Shown: positions 18,501 through 26,610 of the stretch, one piece after another
How the letters are laid out: each line of letters opens with the position of its first letter
Position numbering within the stretch: the first letter of the stretch is position 1
Assembly: GCF_002734215.1 (NCBI RefSeq)
Contig: NZ_NSEB01000004.1
Location: 1-64,000 of the forward strand
Length of the DNA: 64,000 nucleotides
Reading direction: 5' to 3'
Source of the DNA: Fredinandcohnia onubensis
GTDB lineage: Bacteria > Bacillota > Bacilli > Bacillales > Bacillaceae_L
Notes under the pieces: generated by a model
Database searches by the model: none
The model's input: only the letters and a program-made list of their open reading frames with translations
What the model was told of the DNA's origin: nothing
Made by a program: the position numbers and the translations under genes

Positions 18501-18540
18501 GGGGCCTGACCCCCACCAAGGTAATGTTTTACTGTGTTAA
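18501..18540 (+). repeat. REP-like element, copy 1
   Basis: GGGGCCTGACCCCCACCAAG followed by GTAATGTTTTACTGTGTTA. The first part is a short imperfect palindrome. It shares the order CTGxCCCCCAC…GGT…TTTTAC…GTTA with the copy at 18902. Such elements usually lie near the RAYT transposase that moves them, which is 550 bases away here. Confidence 0.55.
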
Positions 18541-18901
18541 AGTAAATTAAATCTTGGCGTGGAACTATCAATTTTTGTAGCCTTTTTTATATCGCTGGGC
18601 GATATACGGTACGATTAAAACCCTCACGTACGAAATGAGATCCATCCGATAAGTGATATGTATCAGTTTAGAATAAAGGTTTAACAGTATCTAGCAACTC
18701 TTTAATAATGTTCAACAGGATAGGGGCTGGCCACTATTTTTATGATTCGTATCCATAGGCGATATATGAGAATGTGCTACAAGATATATTAGAAAATTTC
18801 CCTCTCGTCCCCAATAAATATCACTATTTTTCAAATTTCAACAAATTCCCGGGAAATATCTACAAATTATGAGTAGATATCGACAAATAAATTAGAATAG
18901 C

Positions 18902-18940
18902 GGAGCTGGCCCCCACGAGGTGAAATTTTACAGGGTTACA
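18902..18940 (+). repeat. REP-like element, copy 2
   Basis: GGAGCTGGCCCCCACGAGGT followed by GAAATTTTACAGGGTTACAG. Matches copy 1 in the CCCCCAC core, the GGT, the TTTTAC and the GTTA blocks. It lies 150 bases upstream of the transposase start, as expected for a REP/RAYT pair. Confidence 0.55.
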
Positions 18941-19094
18941 GTGAAAATGAATATTTTATATATTGGGGTGCTAGTGTTTAAATTGCACTTCTTCTTTTTT
19001 GTTCGAAAGTGTTTGACTTTGTGATTGACAGTTTTCTTACTATTTGATAAATTGAATTCGAAAACAGAAATAGGTTAATAGAAGGAGGAGTTAA

Positions 19095-19654
19095 ATGACA
19101 AGAAAGCATCGAATTTGGTTTCCAGGTGCGATGTATCATATACTGCTAGAGGAAACCGGAGATCTTCACTTTTTAATCAACGCGATGATTATCTTACCTA
19201 TTTAGCGATCCTCGAGGACGTTCGCTCCATGTACCCCTTTCAGCTTCATTCCTACTGCTTGATGACCAACCATATACATCTTCAAATCGAAACAACGAAT
19301 TTCCATATTAAATTAATTATGAAAGAAATGCACTCCCGGTATGCCATTTATTTTAATAAAAAATATCATTATGATGGTCATGTTTTTCAAGGTCGATATG
19401 GGGCAGAGATAATCGATACGGATCAATACTTTTTGGAAGTTAGTCGCTATATCCATCGGAATCCCCTCGAGGCAAAGATGGTGAAAAACCTATCATGCTA
19501 TGAATGGAGTAGTTATCCTGGCTATCTAAATCTAGTAGAAAACCACCATGTATTTCCACATAAAACACTTTCCTATTTTCAAGAACCACTCACATTAAAT
19601 TATAAGCACTTTGTTGAAAACCCTATAAAGAAAGAACAGGAGTTGTTAAAATGA
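19095..19654 (+). pseudogene. REP-associated tyrosine transposase (RAYT, Y1/IS200-like), frameshifted
   Basis: A single-strand HUH-type transposase of the Y1_Tnp family. The ATG at 19095 has GGAGGAG upstream and reads MTRKHRIWFPGAMYHI; the frame is then lost near 19140, where one A seems missing, and TARGNRRSSLFNQRDDYL continues in the other frame to 19654. Downstream are the HUH motif (MTNHIHLQIE) and the catalytic Tyr region SRYIHRNPLEAKMV. Total length would be about 186 residues, normal for RAYTs. The stop overlaps the comM start in ATGA. One base deletion inactivates it unless a downstream start at 19115 gives a shortened protein, which would keep HUH and Tyr. Confidence 0.8.
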
Positions 19655-21203
19655 TTGCAAAAATCATGAGTATTGGCCTAAAGGGAGTTGAAGGCTATCG
19701 TGTTCAGGTTGAGGTCCAAACACTCGATGGAATGGAAGCATTTCTTATTGTAGGACTGCCAGATGCCTCGGTTAAAGAGTCAAAGGAAAGGGTCTCTACA
19801 GCACTTCATTCATATGGCCACCAGTTAGTAGATCAGAAGACAGTTGTCAATCTCTCCCCATCTGAGCAGAAAAAGAATGGACCCATTTTTGATTAGCCCA
19901 TGGCAATCGGAATCTTGAAAAGTACGGGTGTGATACGAGTTAACATTCCGGCCACTCATGCTTTATTGGCGCGTTATCCTTAGATGGATCCATTTTACCG
20001 TTTGAAGGATTACTCGCAACAGCCTTGGCAGCAAAAAAATTAGGGTTTACGATCCTATACATGCCATTTGAACCAAATCTACCGGAAATCAAAATGGAGG
20101 GGCTCGATATTGTCTTTGTTTCCTCCCTTCATGAAGTCATTCAACATCTATCTGGTCAATTGCTTCTTCCTTTTCACTCTCCTCAATTAATACAAGATGA
20201 TAGCATCGAATTTGAAAAAGACTTTCAAGATATTATCGGTCATGAATTTGCAAAACGTGTGCTTGAGATCGCCGCCAGTGGAGAGCATCATGTTTTTATG
20301 TCAGGACCACCTGGATGTGGAAAAAGTTTACTTGCTGAAACCTTTCCGTTTATTTTGCCTCCATTATCAAACGAGGCACAACTGGAAAAGGTAAGCTTGT
20401 ACCAATTAGCAGGAAGTGAAATTTTACAAATCAATCAACCATCTTTCCGCAATCCACATCATTCAGCATCTAGTGTATCGATTATCGGTGGTGGACAGAA
20501 CCCCAAGCCTGGTGAAATATCATTGGCGCACCGCGGGGTATTGTTTTTAGATGAAATGGCGGAGTTTTCTAAGAAAACGTTAGACATGTTAAGACAGCCA
20601 ATTGAAACACAAAAAGTCACCATTAGTAGAACACGTTCAACTGTAACCTATCCAGCGGCCTTTCTTTTAATTGGCGCTATGAACCCTTGTCCTTGTGGCT
20701 ATCTAGGTTCGAGTTCCCATTACTGTACATGCACTCCAAAACAAATTCAATCCTATCAAAACCAAATCTCTGGCCCTATTCGTGATCGATTTGATATTTC
20801 CCTATCCTTACAGTCTATCAGTTTGGACATGAAGAGTAATATCCAAAGCAAGACATCCGAAATGATTAGGAAACGTGTCATCAAAGCCCGTAATCGGCAA
20901 TATGAACGATATGACAAAGAAGTTTGTAATGGACGAGTCTCATATGAGTTGTTAATCAAGACTAGTAATCCATCAGAGAAAATCAAACAACTCCTACAAC
21001 AAATGGCATTCAAAAGGAAATGGAGTAACCGAATCCAAGTGAAAATTATGCGCCTTGCCCGTACAATTTCAGACTTAAGAGAGGAGAACCACATATCAGA
21101 AGAAGCAATATGGGAAGCAATGACCCTAAGTCGCTCTAGCGACAACAACCGAATTGTGGGACAGAGGGACAGGTCCCGCGTACCAGGTTCTAGGTCACAG
21201 TGA
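19651..21203 (+). pseudogene. comM: ComM/YifB-family Mg-chelatase-like AAA+ ATPase, broken
   Basis: ComM is a hexameric helicase that helps integrate transformed DNA by branch migration. The N-terminal Lon-like part (IMSIGLKGVEGYRVQVEVQ, NLSPSEQKKNGPIFD) stops at a TAG at 19894-19896 where relatives have Leu. The frame goes on as MAIGILKSTGV and is lost again near 19961, where one T seems missing; IGALSLDGSILPFEGLLATAL continues in another frame. From 20025 the AAA+ part is open: Walker A GPPGCGKSLLAE, LFLDEMAEF, and the CxC/zinc-like MNPCPCGY…CTCTP segment. The last residues (GQRDRSRVPGSRSQ) are encoded by two dispersed repeats, so the native end is gone. Overlaps the transposase stop by 4 bases. 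Confidence 0.8.
21158..21184 (+). repeat. GGGACAGGTCCC element
   Basis: GGGACAGAGGGACAGGTCCC and the following GCGTACC. It belongs to the family found about ten more times in the window. Here it encodes GQRDRSRVP at the end of comM. Confidence 0.7.
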
Positions 21204-21222
21204 CGCCCCGATATTTGTCGAA
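21193..21222 (+). repeat. GTCACAGTGAC…TTTGTCGAA element
   Basis: GGTCACAGTGACGCCCCGAT followed by ATTTGTCGAA. The palindrome GTCAC-A-GTGAC provides the TGA stop of the broken comM frame. The right end matches the Spo0A-box core TGTCGAA. Confidence 0.75.
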
Positions 21223-21248
21223 AGCGGGTGTGTTCGTTCAGATCCTAA

Positions 21249-21440
21249 ATATTATGGTACTATTAATTTACTTTTATCTGTTATAATTACGAAATTTTAT
21301 TTCAAACAAACGTTTGATTAGCGGCCTATAGCAACAGTACCAGGCCTTTTCAATTTCAAACAAACGCTTGATTGGATGTGTTTTTGGCTGGGTAAGAACT
21401 GCTGTTATACTGGTGAAATGTTATTATTTAGTATTCTTGA
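21249..21440. repeat. 190-bp dispersed segment, copy 1 (3' flank of the DnaD gene)
   Basis: Closely similar to 49601-49796. Shared blocks include GGTACTATTAATTTACTT, TTTCAAACAAACGTTTGATT, AGCGG, ACCAGGCC, TTTCAAACAAACGCTTGATT and AAGAACTGCTGTTATA. It contains two palindromic CAAACGTTTG/CAAACGCTTG sites about 60 bases apart and abuts the 3' end of a DnaD-domain gene in both places. Confidence 0.75.
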
Positions 21441-22483
21441 ATAACACAGGACAATGGGGCAGGTTTAATGTCCAACGTCTGTTTATTACTATCTCCTCTG
21501 GGTTTCATCAGTCGTTCCTCAAATAGTCTTTTCTTTTCTTCAAAGCTAGGATTGTTTACACGTTCTTTGCCCTGATCACGATTATGAAACCAGTCAGGAA
21601 GGAGTTCTTGTCTTGTCGTCTTTTTCATAGATGGGTGCTTCGTTTGATGTTTATAGGTTAGACGTGCAGCATAAACATCATCCAAAGTTTGATAGCCTTT
21701 ATCTACCCAATCTCTTAGGACCGCTTCGACATAGTTCCAACGCTTTGATGAATTTTCTACGGCTAGTTTCATTGCTTCGATCACGAGCTCGTATGATAGG
21801 TCAGTGCACCACACCTTAATTTTATCAGCGATAAAACTACCCATCGTTCCAAATCCATTTTGCTCGAAGAATCGGTACGGGTCTTCTTTTTCGTTGCTTT
21901 GCTTAAAATCTTTTGAAGAAGAAGAAGTCTCTGAAGTAATCTTTGTAGTAATCTCTGTAGTAATCTTTGGTATTGGTGTGTTCAGATTGAACTCCTCTAC
22001 GTGCCAAGTTGAACCGCTCGACCGCTCAATTTGAACACATGGGCTGTCCAGGTTGAGCACATCGTCTGCTCTATCTGAACATACCATTTGTTCAGGTTGG
22101 TCTGATGGGATAAGTTCTTCCTCCATGAAAGGAAGGTCATCGCAAATGCCCTCATCCTTTAGTTCGTTCAAATTCTCATAATTTATCGTGTACCATTTCG
22201 TTTTGTCTAGTTTCAATCGATTGAAGTTTTGTGAGGTTAGGTAGCCTTTGTTTTCTAGTTTAACAATTGTTCTTCGAATCGTGCTTTTGGAGATGAAAGG
22301 AATTTGTTCGACCAACTGATCATAGGTGAGATACACCCATTTTCGATCAAGTTTGATATGTTTGCTACGTTGGAGCCAGTAGTGGATTTGTTGAAGGATA
22401 ATACTTTCATTTGTACCGAGCAATTTAGCAAGAGTCGGTACAACAATTAGTGGTCTTTCATTCAGTAGAATATTTCCATTCAT
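21428..22483 (-). CDS. DnaD-domain replication-type protein
   Basis: A protein of about 351 residues. Residues about 15-105 form a winged-helix unit (GTNESIILQQIHYWLQRSK, then ISKSTIRRTIVKLENKGYL) like plasmid and phage replication initiators. A Ser/Thr/Glu-rich linker follows. A DnaD/DnaB_2 domain (about 205-275) has DPYRFFEQNGFG and RWNYVEAVLRDWVDKGYQT, the YxxxIL…W-type signature. Such proteins load replicative helicase or remodel DNA in Firmicutes. I take the ATG at 22483, since the ATG at 22495 touches the AAAGG site. Two relics of the same gene lie at 37984 and 49797, so it belongs to a repeated family. It lies beside a ComK homologue. Confidence 0.8.
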   Translation of the reverse strand: MNGNILLNERPLIVVPTLAKLLGTNESIILQQIHYWLQRSKHIKLDRKWVYLTYDQLVEQIPFISKSTIRRTIVKLENKGYLTSQNFNRLKLDKTKWYTINYENLNELKDEGICDDLPFMEEELIPSDQPEQMVCSDRADDVLNLDSPCVQIERSSGSTWHVEEFNLNTPIPKITTEITTKITSETSSSSKDFKQSNEKEDPYRFFEQNGFGTMGSFIADKIKVWCTDLSYELVIEAMKLAVENSSKRWNYVEAVLRDWVDKGYQTLDDVYAARLTYKHQTKHPSMKKTTRQELLPDWFHNRDQGKERVNNPSFEEKKRLFEERLMKPRGDSNKQTLDIKPAPLSCVIQEY

Positions 22484-22514
22484 GTTCGTCTTCATCCTTT
22501 TTGTTTTAGTGGTG

Positions 22515-22583
22515 GGTCGGAGGGACAGGTCCCGTGTCCCAGGGGAAATGATGGTGAATCGAGGGACCAGGCCCAGTGTCCCG
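22515..22583. repeat. Two GGGACAGGTCCC-type elements
   Basis: GTCGGAGGGACAGGTCCCGT plus GTCCC (22515-22540), then a second, degenerate copy AGGGACCAGGCCCAGTGTCCCG (22562-22583). They fill the short gap between the ComK homologue and the DnaD gene. Confidence 0.65.
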
Positions 22584-22586
22584 TAA

Positions 22587-23087
22587 TTACATTCCTAATA
22601 ATGAATACGTTTGCATTTTGTCTTGTGTTGCATATTGTAAGACACACATGGCGGTACGGGTGTATTGCTTTTCTAATAGATAATGCGATTCGTTCATGGG
22701 CAGTTTTTGTTGATTTTTGAATTGAATAATTGATTGGATTGTGTTGCTTTGTTGGGATGGGACGATTGATTTTATATGGTGGTAGAAGATCCAATTGCAC
22801 TCAAACGCGGTAGGAGAGTGAGTGGGAAACGCGAAGATATTTCTTCGAGGGTTGATTGGAATAGGTACCTTTTGTATTGCTCCAGTTAAGTGGGTGACGG
22901 CCTTGCGTCTGCCTTCATATGTGGCTCCGCCTTCGAGACAGGCTGATTTGATGATTTGGAGTGGTGTTTGTCTTATGTAGAGGGTTTGATGATCCTCTTT
23001 GACAATCGCTGAGTACTCGATTTCCCTTGCAGTAAGGATTGCCTGTGTTTGAGGGTTAACTTCGTAGGTGAGTTGAATTTTTTTCAT
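22587..23087 (-). CDS. ComK-family competence transcription factor homologue
   Basis: A 166-residue protein with the ComK pattern: an N-terminal strand region (LTYEVNPQTQAIL), PLQIIKSACLEGGATYEGRR (about 41-60), KVPIPINPRRNIFAFPTHSP (about 73-92), and CNWIFYHHI…LPMNESHYLLEKQYTRT near 97-145. ComK switches on DNA-uptake genes by binding paired AAAA-N5-TTTT boxes. It is some 25 residues shorter than the Bacillus subtilis protein, mainly at the C-terminus, as in the second ComK copies of several Bacillaceae, so it may be a ComK2-like paralogue. GGAG lies nine bases before the ATG. Nearby comM is broken, so this does not prove competence. Confidence 0.82.
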   Translation of the reverse strand: MKKIQLTYEVNPQTQAILTAREIEYSAIVKEDHQTLYIRQTPLQIIKSACLEGGATYEGRRKAVTHLTGAIQKVPIPINPRRNIFAFPTHSPTAFECNWIFYHHIKSIVPSQQSNTIQSIIQFKNQQKLPMNESHYLLEKQYTRTAMCVLQYATQDKMQTYSLLGM

Positions 23088-23180
23088 GTGGTTTGCTCCT
23101 TTTTTGTGGTGCGGGGGACTCTTTTTATACGTAGTATTTTGTCATAGGATAATAGAGGTTAAGGGATTGGTCTAACAGCT

Positions 23181-23510
23181 TTATTTCTTGGATTTTATAC
23201 GATCAATCCCTTTAAGGTAAGTTTCTGCTAATTCTAATATGTTTTCTTGAATTTCAATGGGTCTGTCAGCTAGCAAAATTACAATAGAATCAATCACTTC
23301 CGATAGTTCAGTATCAAGAAAAATCTGCCAAAGGGGAGTGTCTAATGCTTCTGCTATCTGTATATACTTTTCTAAGGAGGTTCCTATCCTTGCACCATTT
23401 TCAATTTCACTTAAATAGTTTGCAGAAATTCCTGCTTCATAAGCAAGTCTGGCTTGACTCCATTTTCGTTCAATGCGTAAATCTCGAATCCTATGACCAG
23501 CTCGTTTCAA
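23181..23510 (-). CDS. XRE-family transcriptional regulator
   Basis: A small repressor-type protein of about 109 residues. The helix-turn-helix lies at about 5-60: RIRDLRIERKWSQARLAYEA, then GISANYLSEIENGARIGTSL. The C-terminal half (about 65-109) is helical and probably dimerises (EVIDSIVILLADRPIEIQEN). I prefer the TTG at 23510, with AGAGGTG seven bases upstream; the ATG at 23528 has no site and its codons form the site. It lies about 90 bases upstream of the ComK homologue on the same strand, so it could regulate that gene, but no operator is recognisable. Confidence 0.82.
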   Translation of the reverse strand: MKRAGHRIRDLRIERKWSQARLAYEAGISANYLSEIENGARIGTSLEKYIQIAEALDTPLWQIFLDTELSEVIDSIVILLADRPIEIQENILELAETYLKGIDRIKSKK

Positions 23511-23627
23511 AAAAATCACCTCTAGCATTAGTAAATACTAGAAAAGGTAAAAGTGAAATAAACGATAGTTGGGAATTTATCTGTTTTCACCAACTATTGT
23601 TGGGATTCTGAGAGAAATGGGTAAATT

Positions 23628-23656
23628 GTCACAGTGACGCCCCGAAGTTTGTCGAA
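23628..23656 (+). repeat. GTCACAGTGAC…TTTGTCGAA element
   Basis: GTCACAGTGACGCCCCGAAG followed by TTTGTCGAA; a full consensus copy with the Spo0A-box core at its end. It lies in open intergenic sequence upstream of the XRE gene. Confidence 0.75.
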
Positions 23657-23867
23657 GATAAGCTGCAAGTAAAGTAAAGCTAGTGGTATTTCTTGATCAA
23701 AAATAAGAATTCTGTTAGTTAGATTATTTTTTGACGCATATGGTTCCAATCATTTATTACGTTATTTTAATAGCTTTGTCATACTTTTTAATTGGATTGT
23801 AATAGGCGGATAACAATAAAACATTATGATTGACTATATAAATTAAACATCTTAGGAGTAACAGAAC

Positions 23868-23963
23868 ATGAAAAAAATAAAATCTATCATTTGTTTTTTT
23901 CGTAGACACCATAAATACGATTATTACAATGAAAAGTGTATAAGTTGTGGAAAGAAAAAATGA
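23868..23963 (+). CDS. 31-residue protein with a zinc-knuckle-like end
   Basis: MKKIKSIICFFRRHHKYDYY, then NEKCISCGKKK. AGGAG lies nine bases before the ATG. The C-terminal CxxCGK after a His-rich stretch resembles the end of very small DUF1660-type proteins common in Bacillus and their phages. The start site and residue pattern support a real gene despite its size. Function unknown. A copy of the GTCACAGTGAC element begins 11 bases after the stop. Confidence 0.5.
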   Translation: MKKIKSIICFFRRHHKYDYYNEKCISCGKKK

Positions 23964-23973
23964 TATAATATAT

Positions 23974-24003
23974 GGTCACAGTGACGCCTCGGAATTTGTC
24001 GAA
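23974..24003 (+). repeat. GTCACAGTGAC…TTTGTCGAA element
   Basis: GGTCACAGTGACGCCTCGGA followed by ATTTGTCGAA. It differs from consensus in three bases and keeps both the palindrome and TGTCGAA. It directly follows the 31-residue gene. Confidence 0.7.
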
Positions 24004-24127
24004 GGGTCATATGCATTGAGTAATAACTAGACTAGAGTATATGAATTTAAGGCTCTAAGGTTAAGATGATACACACGAAAATGAACAAATTACGGGGCTG
24101 TTGACAGATGCTCCTTTACACGAGAAA

Positions 24128-24170
24128 GAAGATGAATCTCTGAGAAATGTAGAGTTCATCTTCTTTTTTT
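24128..24170 (+). terminator. Strong intrinsic terminator
   Basis: GAAGATGAATCTCT (24128-24141) pairs with AGAGTTCATCTTC (24151-24163), one bulged base, loop of 9, followed by seven T. This is one of the clearest terminators in the window. The only plus-strand gene before it is the 31-codon gene 165 bases upstream. Confidence 0.85.
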
Positions 24171-24534
24171 ACATAATTTTCTCATCTAATACAAGGGATT
24201 TACGTGTCTTCAACAACAAATAACATATCCGAATAATTTCGATGACATCTGATTCGATTTACACTTTTAAGGTGTATGATAGTTTATCAGTATATTTTTA
24301 TGTATCTATTTTAGAGAGACATTTTGCGACAAGGGGGCCCGTATCATTAGTAAGGAACGTGAATCCTATTTTGATTATAAACATAGTACTTTAGAGAGAA
24401 TGCCTGATATTAAGAATGTTGCCGTTTGGTTAGTCTAAAGTTTCGATCGCTTACAGTCTAGATAAGACTACCATTAGTTAGATTACCTACGACTTACGCA
24501 TTTTGTTCCAATTTCATAAAATAGAAAGCACCTA
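24171..24534. other. Intergenic region with possible coding relic
   Basis: No intact gene. A short plus-strand stretch near 24355-24438 reads ERESYFDYKHSTLERMPDIK followed by NVAVWLV and a stop. It has protein-like composition but no start or ribosome binding site, and upstream the frame degrades. I do not recognise the family. Confidence 0.4.
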
Positions 24535-24699
24535 TTAAATAGATGCTCGTTTTAAATACTCAACTTTTCTTTTATGATATTCAAGTTTATTTCTCAATTC
24601 ATTTCTTAATTTATCATTGATGCAACTATCTACTAACACATGATGATAATTCATCCTTACATAATGCCAACCATGTAGAATCTTAGATATTAACGACAT
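24535..24699 (-). CDS. 54-residue small protein (WHxxxM…NKLEYH family)
   Basis: Reads MSLISKILHGWHYVRMNYHH, then VLVDSCINDKLRNELRNKLE and YHKRKVEYLKRASI. A perfect AGGAGG lies seven bases before the ATG, which strongly supports expression. It is predicted helical and basic, with an amphipathic coiled-coil look. The protein at 49334 has the same layout: WH, M, Y, then a central Asp, then NKLEY and Lys/Tyr near the end, so the two seem to be paralogues. Function unknown. Confidence 0.65.
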   Translation of the reverse strand: MSLISKILHGWHYVRMNYHHVLVDSCINDKLRNELRNKLEYHKRKVEYLKRASI

Positions 24700-25021
24700 A
24701 AAACCGCCTCCTACATCTTTGATTTCTATATAATTCGCTTATGTAAGCGGAATCATGTCGGTAGATACGCGAATTTATCTGTAAAGTATGGTCACAGTGA
24801 CGTCCCGAAGTTTCGGTTTTTAAGAAAAGGGGTTGTTGGGTTAAACTATTATACTTTTATTTTAGCGGCTAGGGTAGTAGTTAAACCAATAGAGAGTAGA
24901 TGTGAAACGAAATCGGTGTCAGTTCATTATCCCCAATTGAAATGTATCCCATCATGCAATGAAGAAGCCCAACAATGCAGAACTAATCATCTTTTATTTA
25001 GGTTAATAAAGCAATTACTGT
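24700..25021. other. Intergenic region with a repeat remnant
   Basis: No gene seen. At 24790-24815 lies a truncated GTCACAGTGAC element (GGTCACAGTGACGTCCCGAA plus GTTTCG) that has lost the TGTCGAA end. Confidence 0.55.
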
Positions 25022-25066
25022 AAAAAGAGTGCGGAACCTTGCGTATTTATCTGCAAAGCTCTGCAC
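25022..25066 (-). terminator. Terminator of the ROK repressor gene
   Basis: Read on the minus strand, GTGCAGAGCTTTGC pairs with GCAAGGTTCCGCAC (one mismatch, two G-U pairs) and is followed by TCTTTTT. It starts 12 bases after the stop at 25078. The stem sequence is related to the perfect GCGGAACTTTG hairpin at 36874. Confidence 0.7.
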
Positions 25067-25077
25067 TTTTATAAAGA

Positions 25078-26241
25078 CTAAGTTAATTCATTAGAATGTC
25101 TTAGAAATTCATTTAAAACAAGAGCACTTGCTCCAATTACGCCACTATCTGTACCTATATCAGCCTTAACTAGTGTAAATGAATTCCTCAAAGGCGCCCA
25201 TATAAATTCACCTGCAATATCATTTATCCCTTCAACTAATTCTGGGTACTCCTGAACCATTGGCCCAGCAAGTAAAACTACCTCTGGATTGTAGGAGCAA
25301 ATTACATTTGAAATGGCTATACCTAAAAACTGTTTAGCCTGAAGGATCAATCGTTTAGCCCAATCATTCCCCTCGTGATACGCTTTAAAAATTTCGTGGA
25401 TTGGTTTTTGAGCTTGTTTTTCCAATTCAGAAGAACATAAGTAAGTTTGTAAACATCCCATTCTGCCACAGCTGCATAGTGGGCCATTACGATCTAGTGT
25501 TGTATGGCCAATTTCTCCAAGTGTATTGAAAGACCCTCTAGATATTTCGCCATTGATCATAACGGCTCCCCCAACACCACTCCCGATATAAATACACACA
25601 GCATTCTTATACTTACCAATCGTTCCAAAGAGACTTTCTGCTAATAGAACGGATCGCACATCATTATCAACAAAAATATCATAATTTAGCCTTTGTTCCA
25701 GGAAACTCTTAATCTCAATATCGTACCATTGTAATTGTGGAACACTTAATACCTTTCCGTCTGGCCAAGTGACTAGCCCCGGAATACTGATGCCTATTGC
25801 AATAATTTTTTTCGAATTGATTGTTCCAAAATCGCAAATCATTATTTCAATTTCATCGGCTATCTTACTCAATGCTTCCTTTGGATTGTTCATATCATCA
25901 AAAATCAGATTTCTTTTTAGTATTAAATTTCCATTCAGGGATACTAATGCAATATTTACATTATTAACATCAATTTGGACCCCGATTATATAGGCACCTT
26001 GTGGGTTAATCTCCAATAGAGTTGCCCTTCTCCCAAGATCGCCCTCAATTTGGCCCACTTCAATTACTAAATGATCCTCAATTAAGTCTTTTACAATTTT
26101 TCCAACAGTTGTATTACTAATTTTTGTTAACTCAGCAAGCTTAGAACGGGAGATGCTTTTGTGCTTTTGAATTAAGCTAAGCAGCATGAAATAATGGTAT
26201 TTTCGAACATTTTTTTGATCGTATTTGATATTTGTGGTCAT
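25078..26241 (-). CDS. ROK-family transcriptional repressor (NagC/XylR type)
   Basis: A 387-residue sugar-responsive repressor. An N-terminal winged helix (about 20-75, SRSKLAELTKISNTTVGKIV) is followed by a ROK sugar-binding domain: IGVQIDVNNV, IGSGVGGAVMINGEI and the zinc motif GHTTLDRNGPLCSCGRMGCL near 245. It faces away from the ABC/catabolic operon. Between the two are a consensus sigma-A promoter and inverted repeats with TTTAATAAGTT, so it very likely represses that operon until its sugar binds. A GATGGTG site precedes the ATG. Confidence 0.92.
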   Translation of the reverse strand: MTTNIKYDQKNVRKYHYFMLLSLIQKHKSISRSKLAELTKISNTTVGKIVKDLIEDHLVIEVGQIEGDLGRRATLLEINPQGAYIIGVQIDVNNVNIALVSLNGNLILKRNLIFDDMNNPKEALSKIADEIEIMICDFGTINSKKIIAIGISIPGLVTWPDGKVLSVPQLQWYDIEIKSFLEQRLNYDIFVDNDVRSVLLAESLFGTIGKYKNAVCIYIGSGVGGAVMINGEISRGSFNTLGEIGHTTLDRNGPLCSCGRMGCLQTYLCSSELEKQAQKPIHEIFKAYHEGNDWAKRLILQAKQFLGIAISNVICSYNPEVVLLAGPMVQEYPELVEGINDIAGEFIWAPLRNSFTLVKADIGTDSGVIGASALVLNEFLRHSNELT

Positions 26242-26265
26242 TTAATCGTCACCATCTTATTCAAT

Positions 26266-26293
26266 TTAGTTTATAAACTTTATTTAATAAGTT
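26266..26293. promoter_or_regulatory. Operator-like palindromes near the ROK repressor start
   Basis: AGTTTATAAACT (26268-26279) is a perfect 12-base palindrome, followed by TTTAATAAGTT (26283-26293). The second motif recurs in the operator upstream of the ABC operon at 26476-26486. The site lies 25 bases upstream of the repressor start codon, fitting autoregulation. Confidence 0.55.
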
Positions 26294-26396
26294 TTATTTA
26301 TTAAATTTTATTTTACCATACAAATTCTGGTTATCAATCCCAAATATTACTGAAAAATCAATATTTATGCGTAAAAATTAATATAAAAATAAGTTG

Positions 26397-26425
26397 TTGA
26401 CACATATTTGATTATTAATTAAAAT
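26397..26425 (+). promoter_or_regulatory. Sigma-A promoter of the ABC/catabolic operon
   Basis: TTGACA (26397-26402) and TAAAAT (26420-26425) with a 17-base spacer, an almost perfect vegetative promoter. Transcription would start near 26432, leaving a leader of about 180 bases that contains the inverted repeat at 26461. Confidence 0.75.
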
Positions 26426-26460
26426 ATGAATTATCAGAAAAGTAAACCAAAATACCACTT

Positions 26461-26485
26461 ACTTATTAATCTTAGTTTAATAAGT
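26461..26485. promoter_or_regulatory. Probable ROK repressor operator
   Basis: ACTTATTAA (26461-26469) and TTAATAAGT (26477-26485) form a perfect 9-base inverted repeat with a 7-base spacer, about 30 bases after the predicted transcription start. This size and symmetry suit a dimeric XylR/NagC-type repressor acting as a roadblock. Confidence 0.65.
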
Positions 26486-26610
26486 TGTGAAATTATGGAA
26501 AAGGTTGGTTTCTTTTTTTGGTTGATTTGTAAACATTTTAATTCGGGGGTGGTACTTTTTTGTTATATCAAGCGTAATTCTTCCAGTTAATTTAAAAAAG
26601 GGGGCAAAAA

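Larger units (their letters stand above)
18301..19094. other. Repeat-bearing intergenic region upstream of the transposase
   Basis: About 800 bases with no supported gene. It carries two copies of a REP-like element (18501 and 18902) and a fragment (GGGGCTGGCCAC, near 18723). A 72-codon minus-strand frame (18353-18571) runs through the first REP copy and has no good start, so it is probably chance or part of a gene cut by the repeat. Confidence 0.5.

Noticed and set aside
18353-18571. 72-codon minus-strand frame through a REP-like element
   Set aside because: The frame starts next to and reads through the repeat; no start site. The downstream half could be a relic but no family is recognised.
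21631-22034. Two plus-strand frames within the DnaD gene
   Set aside because: Antisense to a well-supported protein; no features.
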